Source: JAKSUT01 sp045616505
Lineage (GTDB): Bacteria; Cyanobacteriota; Vampirovibrionia; Gastranaerophilales; Gastranaerophilaceae
Assembly: GCA_045616505.1 (NCBI GenBank)
Contig: JAZLGV010000065.1
Location: forward strand, 1-12,480
DNA length: 12,480 nucleotides
Reading direction: 5' to 3'
Each line of letters begins with the position of its first letter. The first letter of the stretch is position 1. The notes under the pieces were generated by a model that made no database searches, was not told where the DNA came from, and worked only from the letters and a program-made list of their open reading frames with translations. The position numbers and the translations under genes are program-made. Positions 1-7,886 of the stretch are shown here, one piece after another.

Positions 1-3000
1 TACCATTGCTTGAGCGTAACCCGTGCATCTGTCACCCCATTGTTTTTGAACACCAATACCGTATTGCAAGTAAGGTCTCATTGACATTTCAGGCAAAGCT
101 ATATCTTGTGCGTAGAATTTTGATTTATCCATTATGTTAAATACTGCACCAATTACTGCATAAGGTTGCCATCCGTTTTTAAGATTCAAGATATATTTTA
201 ATTGTGGTTGGATAACAACTGCATGTAGTGGGTCTGATGTTATATCTACCCCTGCAGCGTTTGTATAATCAAAAGTATTCACAAATGAATATCCAATCAT
301 CAAACTAGGTTGTAAGATGTGTAATCCGTTTTTAAATTCAAAGTTATATCCAGCTTTAACGGCTGCACCTGCGTTTAACAATGTTGAATTTTCCATACCA
401 AACATTGTGTTTGCACTAGAAACCCCACCACCAACTGCAAGGTTGATTGCTGTGAAGAAGTTACCTTTGAAGAAGTTTGCACTTGCGCCAACAGAACCAC
501 CGTTGTAGTTCATATTAACACCTTCAAATGTTTGGTAAGCGCCGTTGTATCCTGCGTATAATGAATAAATAGCGTCCCAACCGTGACGTAGTGAGTAAAC
601 TTCACTATCACCGCCGAAATATGAACCATAAGTGATAGCATCAACGTCAGGTCCATTATCTAGTTTTACGTTTTCAAATGATGTATAAGGTGAAACCCAA
701 GCAGATTTAGATGCGCCTGCTGTGTAAACTGGTGTTTCATCAGCTAAAGCATATTTGTTTCTATCAATATATGCTTTTCTAACGCTACTTGGCATATTCA
801 TCATATTATCAATAGTTTTAAAACCTTGATTGAAGTTTTCCATCATTGTTGCATAGCCAGAAATTTGTGCTGCAACTGGTGATGGCAAGATTGCAGGGTT
901 ATAGATATCAAAACTATTATTTGATGAACCACCTACACCTGTTCCAAATCTTGTGAATAAGAATTTACCTGTTGCATTGTTATAAGCAACGTCATATTTA
1001 TATATTGGTGAGTATGCTATCTTTTGACTACCAGTATAATCAACTAGCCCTTTCAAGCTTGCATTATCTGTAAATAATATTTCAGTTTCATTTTTTGTGG
1101 AATCTGAAAGTAAATTGATACCTGCGATATGTAATGTGCCACCATAAGCATTTATATTTTCAGGATTTAAAGTATCCATAGTTTCTGTTGCTAAATCTGC
1201 ATCTACATATAAATTAGAATCGGCACTTAATGTTAAATCTAACAACGCAATACTAGATGTAGCATTGTTTCTCATATCTAATGTACCACCATTAAAATTA
1301 ACTGAATTTGGGTTTGCGGTATTACCTAAATAAGAATCATTTGTATAGTGAAGAGTTCCGCCATTTAAATTCCAAACAACGTTTGCATCAAGATTGTTTC
1401 TTGTTGTGTTTGCATTATTATTCATTGTTAGGTTATTTATAGATCGATTTAACGAAATATTGCCACTTTTTAGGTTTATAGTATCGTGGGAATCTGATGT
1501 GATTTCTTGATCTATAGTTATTGTTTTATCTGCCGGTGCTTCTATATCTAATGTGCCGCCTTTTAAATTTGTCGTTCCAGAACCTGAAAGATTTGTTTTT
1601 AAAACTGTACTACCAGACGTTGCTGCAGAACCAGTATAGTTTATGTTTAATGTGCCGTTGTTAACAATGGCATTTTGTTCTAAAGTTACATTATTATCGG
1701 TAGTATCAATATTTAATGTGCCACCTTTTATATTTGTTGTTCCTGTACCTGAAAGATTTGATTTTAAAATTGTACTACCAGATGTTGCTGCAGAACCAGT
1801 ATAGTTTATGTTTAATGCACTATCGTTAACAATAGAATTTTGTTCTAAAGTTACGTCATTATTGCTAGTATCAATATTTAATGTACCACCTTTTATATTT
1901 GTTGTTCCAGAGCCTCCAAGTCCAGTACCTAAAAGTACGCTACCTGATGTTGAATTTGCTCCATCATAATTCATATTTATTGTGCCGTTATTATAGATTG
2001 TATCATATTCAGCACCTGAAACTAATTTTGTTGTAGGTGCAATAAATGATATTTTATGACCTGCACCTGTGTTAAAATTAAGAGTTTTTCCAGCACTCGA
2101 TGTAGCATTATAAATCGCGCCACCTTGTTGTTTTGTTTTGTCAGAACCGTCTCCAGATATTACGTAGTTTCCAGTAAATAACATATCCTTACTTGTGGCG
2201 TTCAAGGTCATTGAAGCATCATTATAAATTGCACCACCTTGTGCCATTGAAGAAATATTAGTTGCTATAGCATAATTTCCAATAAAATCACCTGAAGCGT
2301 TTACGTTACTTACAACGGCTATATCACTAAAGATAGCCCCACCTTGTGCATAGTTGTTGCTGCTTCCATCTGTTTTAACATAATTACTAATGAAATTACC
2401 ATTTATATTAGAGATGACGCCAGCATTATTACGAATTGCTCCACCTAAAGCATTGTAATTAGACGAAGTATAGGCATAGTTTCCAATAAAATTACCTATT
2501 ATACTATTTATATTTCTTTTATTGTTAATCGCTCCTCCAAAAGTGACACTATTTGTTGATATTAGATGATTACCAATAAAATCTGCTATAATTTCTTCAA
2601 TTCCATCATTGCTACTAGAATTAATAGCTCCACCTTCATTTGTTGATGAATTGTTTATAAAATTATTATTTATTGTATCTACATGCCCTGATGAATGAGA
2701 AATTGCACCGCCACCGGAACTTTCAGTATTAGAGCAATTATAATAAATTTTTCTTGCATCTGAATTGTTTTTTATATCTATCAATTCAGTAACCCTTGTG
2801 TTAGTAGTTGTTCCACCATTATTTTGTATGCCATAAGTTTTTTCCCCTACATCGGGTAGATTAACTGTTACACTACCTAAATCACCTGTTGTATTAGTTT
2901 TGTCAAAGTAATAATTTTTGCCTAATACTGCACTATCAGGTTGAATATAAGTATCTTCCGTTGTTGCGTTTGCTATATTTGATAAGTCAAATCCTAATAT

Positions 3001-3075
3001 TGTACAAACCAAAGCAAATGTTAAAACTGCCATTTTTCTTAGTTTCTTTGGCTTGGTAATATTTTTTCCTTCCAT
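1..3075 (-). CDS. Autotransporter with Pmp-like passenger and beta-barrel (partial, C-terminus beyond window)
   Basis: The frame is open from the ATG at 3075 to base 1 (1025 codons, no stop), so the 3' end lies outside the window. A good Shine-Dalgarno (AAGGGA, 6 nt before ATG) supports the start. Residues 1-37 form a long signal peptide: basic KPKKLRK, a hydrophobic stretch, and an ANA cleavage site after residue 37. Residues about 120-320 contain seven GGAI tetrapeptides alternating with FxxN motifs (FIGN, FISN, FTGN), the signature pair of chlamydial Pmp-type passengers, which fold as a beta-helix. Residues about 355-510 hold three tandem 55-residue repeats rich in KGGTLNI and TNL motifs, like autotransporter-associated beta-strand repeats. 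From about residue 778 the sequence looks like an autotransporter barrel (SAWVSPYTSFENV, later YGIGVQKQWGD and GYAQAMV at the edge). It is probably a surface adhesin or structural protein displayed by type V secretion. The class is clear; the ligand is unknown. Confidence 0.88.
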   Translation of the reverse strand, partial: MEGKNITKPKKLRKMAVLTFALVCTILGFDLSNIANATTEDTYIQPDSAVLGKNYYFDKTNTTGDLGSVTVNLPDVGEKTYGIQNNGGTTTNTRVTELIDIKNNSDARKIYYNCSNTESSGGGAISHSSGHVDTINNNFINNSSTNEGGAINSSSNDGIEEIIADFIGNHLISTNSVTFGGAINNKRNINSIIGNFIGNYAYTSSNYNALGGAIRNNAGVISNINGNFISNYVKTDGSSNNYAQGGAIFSDIAVVSNVNASGDFIGNYAIATNISSMAQGGAIYNDASMTLNATSKDMLFTGNYVISGDGSDKTKQQGGAIYNATSSAGKTLNFNTGAGHKISFIAPTTKLVSGAEYDTIYNNGTINMNYDGANSTSGSVLLGTGLGGSGTTNIKGGTLNIDTSNNDVTLEQNSIVNDSALNINYTGSAATSGSTILKSNLSGTGTTNIKGGTLNIDTTDNNVTLEQNAIVNNGTLNINYTGSAATSGSTVLKTNLSGSGTTNLKGGTLDIEAPADKTITIDQEITSDSHDTINLKSGNISLNRSINNLTMNNNANTTRNNLDANVVWNLNGGTLHYTNDSYLGNTANPNSVNFNGGTLDMRNNATSSIALLDLTLSADSNLYVDADLATETMDTLNPENINAYGGTLHIAGINLLSDSTKNETEILFTDNASLKGLVDYTGSQKIAYSPIYKYDVAYNNATGKFLFTRFGTGVGGSSNNSFDIYNPAILPSPVAAQISGYATMMENFNQGFKTIDNMMNMPSSVRKAYIDRNKYALADETPVYTAGASKSAWVSPYTSFENVKLDNGPDVDAITYGSYFGGDSEVYSLRHGWDAIYSLYAGYNGAYQTFEGVNMNYNGGSVGASANFFKGNFFTAINLAVGGGVSSANTMFGMENSTLLNAGAAVKAGYNFEFKNGLHILQPSLMIGYSFVNTFDYTNAAGVDITSDPLHAVVIQPQLKYILNLKNGWQPYAVIGAVFNIMDKSKFYAQDIALPEMSMRPYLQYGIGVQKQWGDRCTGYAQAMV
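1541..2004 (-). repeat. 165-bp tandem repeat inside the autotransporter passenger
   Basis: Near-identical units begin at 1556, 1721 and 1886, exactly 165 bp apart, so each adds 55 residues and keeps the frame. The first two units differ at only about one base in eight by eye. The unit at 1886 is more diverged and fades out near 2004. A further partial match continues to about 1541. In protein each unit runs KGGTLNID... LEQN..IVN..LNINYTGS ...TTN. Such in-frame repeats can change in number by recombination or slippage and so lengthen or shorten the passenger stalk. Confidence 0.85.
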
Positions 3076-3236
3076 CTCTATTCCCTTATACTGATTCAAT
3101 TAATTAAATTACACGATTTTATAATGTGTTTAATATATCATAATTGGGCATTTTATTCTATTGTATTACATCTTTTTAATACTTTTAGAGGGGATTTTTT
3201 AATTTTTATTATATTATCAGAGTGTTAAAAGGTTTT
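3076..3236. other. AT-rich intergenic region upstream of the autotransporter
   Basis: This 161-bp spacer holds the autotransporter leader and its Shine-Dalgarno. Several TATAAA/TATATT-like -10 candidates exist on the minus strand (for example near 3115-3145), but none has a convincing -35, so I do not call a specific promoter. I also see no GC-rich hairpin that would end transcription of the gene at 3237-3962. Confidence 0.4.
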
Positions 3237-3962
3237 TTATTTTTCTGCAACGCCTACTTCATATCCTGATTTTGCATAAATCAGTGGTAGCAGTTTGTCA
3301 ATTTGTAATTTGTTCGCAAATGGGATTTTGGTCAAAACTGCAAGGCTGATTAAATCATCTACATGCACAAATGTATCTGAAATTTTGAAATTACGTTTTG
3401 TCTTATCTTCTTCTTTTTTATTCTTATCAAACGTCATTTGATATATTTTGTTTGATGTTTTATTTGCAATAAACATACCGCCTGCAACGGATGAAAAAAT
3501 TAGACCAGCTTTCAAAGGAATTGATTTTTCTTTTCCTGCTTTTTTCATCAATAAAGTTCCAAGCGCAACAAGAGTTGTTGGAGTCATATTGTTTAAAAAT
3601 TCAAATATGCCTTCTTTATATTTAGCTTCTTTTTCTTGTTTTGTATTAGAATTTTTTAAACCCGCAAACAAACCTCCTACTATACCACCAGTTGTTGTGG
3701 CAAAAATTTGTCCAAAATTTTCAATCTCCAATAATTTCCATATTGATTTAAATTTATCAGCTACAGGTTTATTCTTTTTAAAACTATTTATTATTTCACT
3801 TACATTTCCCTTCTTTAGCATATTTATTGCAATGACAGGTGAAACTGCACCAATAAACGCACTTGCTGCTACATTAACTCTTTTTTTAGGTTGATGATTG
3901 TGCAAAGTTTCTTGGTTTTGGCTAAATGCTATATTGGGATATGTAATTTTATTTATTAACAT
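3237..3962 (-). CDS. Multi-pass membrane protein of unknown function, 241 aa
   Basis: I do not recognise a named family. The 241-residue protein starts with a short polar segment (PNIAFSQNQ, then a basic KPKKR-like patch at about 25-28). It then shows four Gly/Ala-rich hydrophobic segments that could span the membrane (about 31-49, 85-102, 128-141 and 150-167). A charged loop follows (about 176-192, KNKKEEDKTKR) and a weaker hydrophobic stretch at 203-217. No cleavable signal or catalytic motif is apparent. An in-frame TAA lies directly before the ATG, so this is the first available start. There is no clear Shine-Dalgarno next to it. A near-consensus promoter lies about 60 bp upstream, so the gene is probably its own transcription unit. 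A short N-terminal x-I-x-F motif before a membrane region is, as I recall, common in Gastranaerophilales proteins; that is memory, not a measured match. Confidence 0.75.
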   Translation of the reverse strand: MLINKITYPNIAFSQNQETLHNHQPKKRVNVAASAFIGAVSPVIAINMLKKGNVSEIINSFKKNKPVADKFKSIWKLLEIENFGQIFATTTGGIVGGLFAGLKNSNTKQEKEAKYKEGIFEFLNNMTPTTLVALGTLLMKKAGKEKSIPLKAGLIFSSVAGGMFIANKTSNKIYQMTFDKNKKEEDKTKRNFKISDTFVHVDDLISLAVLTKIPFANKLQIDKLLPLIYAKSGYEVGVAEK

Positions 3963-4025
3963 TTAATATAATTTTTAAGTCTAGTTAATATACGGTTTCA
4001 AGTAATATAAAACCTCTCTACTACA

Positions 4026-4054
4026 AATGTAAGATAATCCTAACAAATTGTCAA
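4026..4054 (-). promoter_or_regulatory. Sigma-70-type promoter for the 241-aa membrane protein
   Basis: On the minus strand a perfect -35 TTGACA (4049-4054) is followed after exactly 17 bp by TACATT (4026-4031), five of six matches to the -10 consensus. Transcription would start near 4019, giving a leader of about 57 nt before the ATG at 3962. An AGAGAGG stretch near the 5' end of the leader is too far from the ATG to act as its ribosome site. Confidence 0.7.
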
Positions 4055-4110
4055 GGGATTTTGCGTAGGACTTAAAAATAAGTTATATTAGGGAAATGTT
4101 TATAAAAGCG

Positions 4111-5655
4111 TTAAGGTTTTGCTTTTGACATATCATATAAAACTAAACGAGATGAATTTTTAATAAAGTTTTCTTTTGGATATTCTAAAAGTTTTGAACT
4201 ATCCCAAGGGTTTACAACATATACAGCATCTTCTGTAACTTTCTTTATACTGTATAAATGGTCTTTTACGATATTATCACCTACAGGATTTTTGAAATCA
4301 CACATTAATGCGTAATTATCAGCAGCTTCAAATTTCTTATCTAAAATTTCCATTTTTTTACCAGTTTCAGAAGAAAGAGCTTGAGCATCGTATTTCAAAC
4401 CAGTTAAATAAAAAATGGCATCACGAGCGTCGCCACCGTCTAGTGGATTACTTTTGTTAATTTGTCTATCAGCAAAAGGAGTTTTTAGGTAATTATCCAT
4501 ATCCTCTCTTTTTAATTTTTCCATCTGTTCTTTTTTTTCTATCTTATAGTCTGCAACTGCCATTTCTATAAGGTTCATATCTATATCGCCCTCTGATATT
4601 GTTAGAGCTTTATTTGATGATGAGTAAGCGTAGCTTGCTATATGTTCAGGTGTATATGTATATTCTTTATTTACACCTTTTAATTTTACAGTAAATGAGC
4701 CGTCATCGTTTTGATGAATAGCATTTTTTATTATTTCTTGTCCTTTTTCTGTTGAATTCAAAGAATTTACAGCCGATAAAAGCCAACAATCACCTACTGT
4801 TCCTTGTTTTGTAGTGGCTATTTTTCCGTCAGAATCAAATTTGAGGTCTTGTTTTTCATACAACTTTTTGTCATCAACAGAAACCGTTTTTGCAACTTGT
4901 CCTGATGTTTCAGTTTTAGAAAATTTAATTTCTTTTCCGAATAAATTTAAATTGTAGGTTTTTTCTTCTTTGTCAAATTCTTCATTTGGAGCATCTGTTT
5001 TGGTTGAACGTACTTGTCCATTCTTGTCTTTTATAATTTCTGTTTTTGTTTGTGAGTTGTAATCATATAAAACTTCTTTTGTTGTATTTTTTTTATCTCC
5101 TTTTCCTGTTTCTCTCTTTTTGGTTATATGTCCTGTTTTGTCTTTGTATATTACTGTTTTGTCACCGTTTGCGAAGTTGAAAATTTCACTATTGTTGCTT
5201 CCTCTTTGGTATGAGGCATCAGTTGCACTAAGTGCATTTTCATAGATTATTCGCAAATCGTTTTGTGTAAATCCATTGTATTGTCCTTCAAAAGGAGAAT
5301 CTTTTTGGTGAAATTCGTTTTTGTTTACAACTGCATTTATTTGTTTAACTTCTTCTTCTGTTACAGTTCCGTCTTTATCAGAATCTGCAAGGTTAAAAAG
5401 AAAATCGACACCGCCGTAGTTTTTTATAATTTCTTTTTCAGAAAATACCGTATCTCCATCTGGTAAAGATTTGTATTTTTCTAATATTTCGTCTTTTGTT
5501 CCAGAAAAGACGCTGTAATTAACTGCGCCACCTTTAGGAAAATCTTTATATTCAGCATTGTTATATGCGTCAGAAAATTCGGATACAACCATTTTTTGCA
5601 TATCCGGATTTTTTGCAAACCATTCTCTTGTGTATTTTTTTATTTCGTCTACCAT
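4111..5655 (-). CDS. EF-hand calpain-like (family C2) cysteine protease
   Basis: With the ATG at 5655 the protein has 514 residues. A C-terminal calpain-type peptidase domain (about 283-510) has the family's catalytic triad: Cys290 in QGTVGDCWLLSA, His466 in KDHLYSI, and Asn482 in VNPWDS. Residues 91-102 form a canonical EF-hand loop (DSDKDGTVTEEE: D, D, D at positions 1, 3, 5, Gly at 6, Glu at 12), so calcium binding is likely. The middle (about 160-285) is polar and has two copies of a KTxIxKDKxG motif (166 and 204). No signal peptide or membrane segment is seen, so it is cytoplasmic or exported by an unseen route. A TTG 14 codons upstream (5697) keeps the frame open, but it coincides with the -35 of the likely promoter, so I prefer the ATG. 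The substrate is unknown. Calcium-activated processing is inferred from classical calpains. Confidence 0.87.
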   Translation of the reverse strand: MVDEIKKYTREWFAKNPDMQKMVVSEFSDAYNNAEYKDFPKGGAVNYSVFSGTKDEILEKYKSLPDGDTVFSEKEIIKNYGGVDFLFNLADSDKDGTVTEEEVKQINAVVNKNEFHQKDSPFEGQYNGFTQNDLRIIYENALSATDASYQRGSNNSEIFNFANGDKTVIYKDKTGHITKKRETGKGDKKNTTKEVLYDYNSQTKTEIIKDKNGQVRSTKTDAPNEEFDKEEKTYNLNLFGKEIKFSKTETSGQVAKTVSVDDKKLYEKQDLKFDSDGKIATTKQGTVGDCWLLSAVNSLNSTEKGQEIIKNAIHQNDDGSFTVKLKGVNKEYTYTPEHIASYAYSSSNKALTISEGDIDMNLIEMAVADYKIEKKEQMEKLKREDMDNYLKTPFADRQINKSNPLDGGDARDAIFYLTGLKYDAQALSSETGKKMEILDKKFEAADNYALMCDFKNPVGDNIVKDHLYSIKKVTEDAVYVVNPWDSSKLLEYPKENFIKNSSRLVLYDMSKAKP

Positions 5656-5669
5656 TGCACACTTCTGTA

Positions 5670-5697
5670 ATTGTATTATACGGTTATTTATCGTCAA
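5670..5697 (-). promoter_or_regulatory. Promoter of the calpain-like gene, very short leader
   Basis: The minus strand reads TTGACG (5692-5697), 16 bp, then TACAAT (5670-5675). An overlapping perfect TATAAT sits at 5675-5680 but lacks a good -35 at the right distance. Either element puts the transcription start within about 8-14 nt of the ATG at 5655, leaving little or no room for a Shine-Dalgarno. This also argues against the upstream TTG start. Confidence 0.55.
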
Positions 5698-5755
5698 TAA
5701 AGGAAAATAACTTTAAATAAAAAATATAAATGGTAAAAAATATTTACATAAAAAT

Positions 5756-5793
5756 AAAGAATGTCGGTTTCATTTTTGACCCCGACATTCTTT
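5756..5793 (-). terminator. Hairpin terminator after the symporter gene
   Basis: A perfect 12-bp inverted repeat (AAAGAATGTCGG at 5756-5767 and CCGACATTCTTT at 5782-5793) encloses a 14-nt loop. T-rich tracts follow on either strand (TTTATTTTTATG on the minus side, TTTTTATAAATTT on the plus side). It lies 23 bp past the symporter stop and before the calpain promoter, so its job is to separate those two minus-strand units. The symmetry would allow bidirectional use. Confidence 0.85.
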
Positions 5794-5816
5794 TTATAAA
5801 TTTATTTGATATTTTA

Positions 5817-7358
5817 CTAAATTTCTTCTGAATCAATTTCGTTTTGAGGTTTTGCAAACCAGTCTCTGTTGATTTTTCCAACATTGTATTCTCTGCAATA
5901 TTTAATCAAATCAGTTTTAAGTTCTTTTGCCATAATAAACATTGCAAGACAAACAGGAACTGCCATTCCAAGCATCATTGCATCTGTTAGGTTGATGATT
6001 GATTCTATTTTCATAATTGCACCGATAACGATAACAACGCAGAATACTAATTGATAAAATAATGTTCTTTTCTTACCTTCGCCCACGATGTAGTTCCAAG
6101 CTTTTTGTCCGTAATAAGCCCAAGCGATAAGTGTTGTAAGTGCAAATAAAATAGCAATTACTGATAGCAAATATGGAAACCAAGGGAATACTGATTCAAA
6201 TGCAGAAGAAGTAAGTTCAATTCCTGAAACTCCGTCTGTATAGTTTTCATACACACCTGAAACAATAATAATTCCTGCTGTCAAAACACAAACTGAACCT
6301 GTCAAAAATGGTTCAATTAATGAGATAAAACCTTGTTCAAAAGGGCTATCAACTTGTGCAGTTGCATAAGCGATTGGAGCAGAACCTGTACCAGCTTCGT
6401 TTGTTTGAACTGAACGACGCATACCAATCATAATGATACCGATAATTCCACCTGCAACAGAAGATGGGAAAAATGCTTCTTTAAGTGATATATATAGAGC
6501 GTGCGGAATATTTTGCCAGTTTACAATGATAATCAAAACAGCTGCTGCTAAATATAAATAAACCATAAACGGTACGGCTTTCATTGCAACGCTAGTTATG
6601 GTTTTGATACCGCCAATGATGATTAAACCCATAAGAATTGCACAAACAAGTCCGATTAGCCATCTGTAATCAGCAAGGCAACCTGTGTTTCCGCCTGCGA
6701 TATTAACAATTTGTTGTGTAGTTTGGTTGATTTGAACCATATTTCCCCCAGTGAAAGCTCCACCAATACATAGGTAAGCAAAAACTACGGCTAAAGGCTG
6801 TCCTAACCAACGCATTTTTCTTCTTGTAAGACCATGAGCGATAAAGTGCATAGGTCCACCAGAGATTGAGCCATCTAAATTGAATTTTCTATATTTTAGA
6901 GATAATGTTACCTCTGCAAATTTCAATGCCATACCAATAATTGCACCGAATAAAATCCAAAATGCAGCTCCAGGTCCACCTATAGAGATTGAAATTGCAA
7001 CCCCTGCAATAGTTCCAAGACCTACTGTTCCTGAAAGAGCTGTCATTAATGCTCCAAGAGGAGAAATTTCTCCGCCTGCTTCGTCTTTTTTAGGCTTTTT
7101 AAGACATTCAATAGAATGTTTTACACCCCAAAAACAAATTCCTCGAAGGTATAGAGTGAAAAATACACCTGCAACAAGTAACCATAAAATGATTATTGGA
7201 ACTTCTGCTCCAAGTATATTTATTGGGAAAAACATAACTGACGCAACTTTGTCTGAAACAGGCGTTACATATTTATCTATAATAGAATTTATGTCGCATG
7301 CTTGACTTTGTTGTGCTGTAAAAAATAATGTTAGTAATGAAATTAAAATCTTTTTCAT
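5817..7358 (-). CDS. AGCS-family sodium:alanine/glycine symporter
   Basis: The 513-residue inner-membrane protein belongs to the alanine/glycine:cation symporter family, which uses a Na+ (or H+) gradient to import small neutral amino acids. Family landmarks are GTVGLGTIAGVA near 110-121, GGNMVQINQ near 204-212, and the signature NEAGTGSAPIAYATA at 320-334. About ten or eleven hydrophobic segments follow a short N-terminal hydrophobic stretch (residues 4-14, then QQSQAC) that resembles a signal sequence, a feature of longer family members. The C-terminus is polar (KPQNEIDSEEI). A strong Shine-Dalgarno (AGAGGA, about 7 nt before ATG) fixes the start. It has its own promoter-like site and a strong terminator, so it is probably monocistronic. 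The exact substrate (Ala, Gly or D-Ala) cannot be told from sequence. Confidence 0.93.
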   Translation of the reverse strand: MKKILISLLTLFFTAQQSQACDINSIIDKYVTPVSDKVASVMFFPINILGAEVPIIILWLLVAGVFFTLYLRGICFWGVKHSIECLKKPKKDEAGGEISPLGALMTALSGTVGLGTIAGVAISISIGGPGAAFWILFGAIIGMALKFAEVTLSLKYRKFNLDGSISGGPMHFIAHGLTRRKMRWLGQPLAVVFAYLCIGGAFTGGNMVQINQTTQQIVNIAGGNTGCLADYRWLIGLVCAILMGLIIIGGIKTITSVAMKAVPFMVYLYLAAAVLIIIVNWQNIPHALYISLKEAFFPSSVAGGIIGIIMIGMRRSVQTNEAGTGSAPIAYATAQVDSPFEQGFISLIEPFLTGSVCVLTAGIIIVSGVYENYTDGVSGIELTSSAFESVFPWFPYLLSVIAILFALTTLIAWAYYGQKAWNYIVGEGKKRTLFYQLVFCVVIVIGAIMKIESIINLTDAMMLGMAVPVCLAMFIMAKELKTDLIKYCREYNVGKINRDWFAKPQNEIDSEEI

Positions 7359-7387
7359 TTGTTTTTCCTCTCAATCTTGCAATAGAA

Positions 7388-7416
7388 ATCGTAGCAAAAA
7401 CAAATTACTTCATCAA
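7388..7416 (-). promoter_or_regulatory. Probable promoter of the symporter gene
   Basis: On the minus strand TTGATG (7411-7416), a 17-bp spacer and TACGAT (7388-7393) give reasonable -35/-10 boxes. Transcription would start near 7381, about 23 nt before the ATG at 7358, leaving the AGAGGA ribosome site in the leader. Confidence 0.5.
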
Positions 7417-7439
7417 TAATTTTATTTAAACTCTATACA

Positions 7440-7871
7440 TTATTTAATACCGTGTTTTGTCATATATGTTTCAATGTCAAAAGGAAAACAAAAAACAAAA
7501 CTTACAATGGCATCAAGTTTTTTTTCAAGTTTATCTTGCAAATAAGGGTTTGCAGGGTCTGAAGTTGCTACTGTAATAGCTTTCCCAAATTTGAATAGAG
7601 GCAAGCAGCTATTTTCTCTAATAAATTGAGAACCTAGCATATCAACATATTCTTCTTTTACGATAGAAGTAGATGGATCAACATAAGCGATGTTGTAGTA
7701 ACTTCCCCATACTTCACCAAGTTTTTTTCTGTCTATGCCTTCTTCATCAATAAGTTGTTGTGCAACTTCAAATGGTGTTTCAAGAGTTTCAAAGTAATCT
7801 CTAACAATTGCTTCTTCAACATCAACTTTTTTGCTTAAAAATTCTACAAATTTAAAATCTATTTTTTCCAT
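7440..7871 (-). CDS. Stand-alone GspE/PilB N-terminal (MshEN-like) domain protein
   Basis: This 143-residue protein resembles the N-terminal domain of type II secretion/type IV pilus assembly ATPases (GspE_N/MshEN fold, PF05157-like), without the ATPase part. The recognisable core is LGEVWGSYYNIAYVD (51-65), then LPLFKFGKAITVATSDPANP (90-109), which matches the family's typical LPL....L.VA..DP segment, and a C-terminal D-I-E-x-Y-M helix. Some MshEN domains bind cyclic di-GMP through two RLGxxL...G-type motifs. Here the expected second motif reads PFEVAQQLIDEEG and lacks the RLG, so binding is doubtful. The gene starts 15 nt after the response regulator stop, with AAGG as ribosome site, so the two are co-transcribed. 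I infer that it is an output or adaptor partner of that regulator. It is complete, not a broken pilB: no Walker motifs follow. Confidence 0.7.
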   Translation of the reverse strand: MEKIDFKFVEFLSKKVDVEEAIVRDYFETLETPFEVAQQLIDEEGIDRKKLGEVWGSYYNIAYVDPSTSIVKEEYVDMLGSQFIRENSCLPLFKFGKAITVATSDPANPYLQDKLEKKLDAIVSFVFCFPFDIETYMTKHGIK

Positions 7872-7886
7872 GTCTTGCCTTTTTAA

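Noticed and set aside
1541..2004. CRISPR array
   Set aside because: The repeats are 165 bp, contiguous without spacers, in frame and coding.
3448..3894. Plus-strand open frame of 148 codons
   Set aside because: It is antisense to the membrane protein gene; its hydrophobic composition mirrors the opposite strand and it lacks a ribosome site.
3980..4015. Short upstream reading frame (TTG, six codons, TAG) after AGAGAGG in the leader of the 241-aa protein gene
   Set aside because: The spacing is long, the start is a rare codon and no regulatory pattern is visible; chance occurrence is likely in AT-rich DNA.
6880..7305. Plus-strand open frame of 141 codons
   Set aside because: It is antisense to the symporter, which has clear family motifs throughout this stretch.
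7440..7871. Truncated pseudogene of pilB/gspE
   Set aside because: The frame is intact with its own ribosome site and stop, and no ATPase remnants follow before the symporter promoter.
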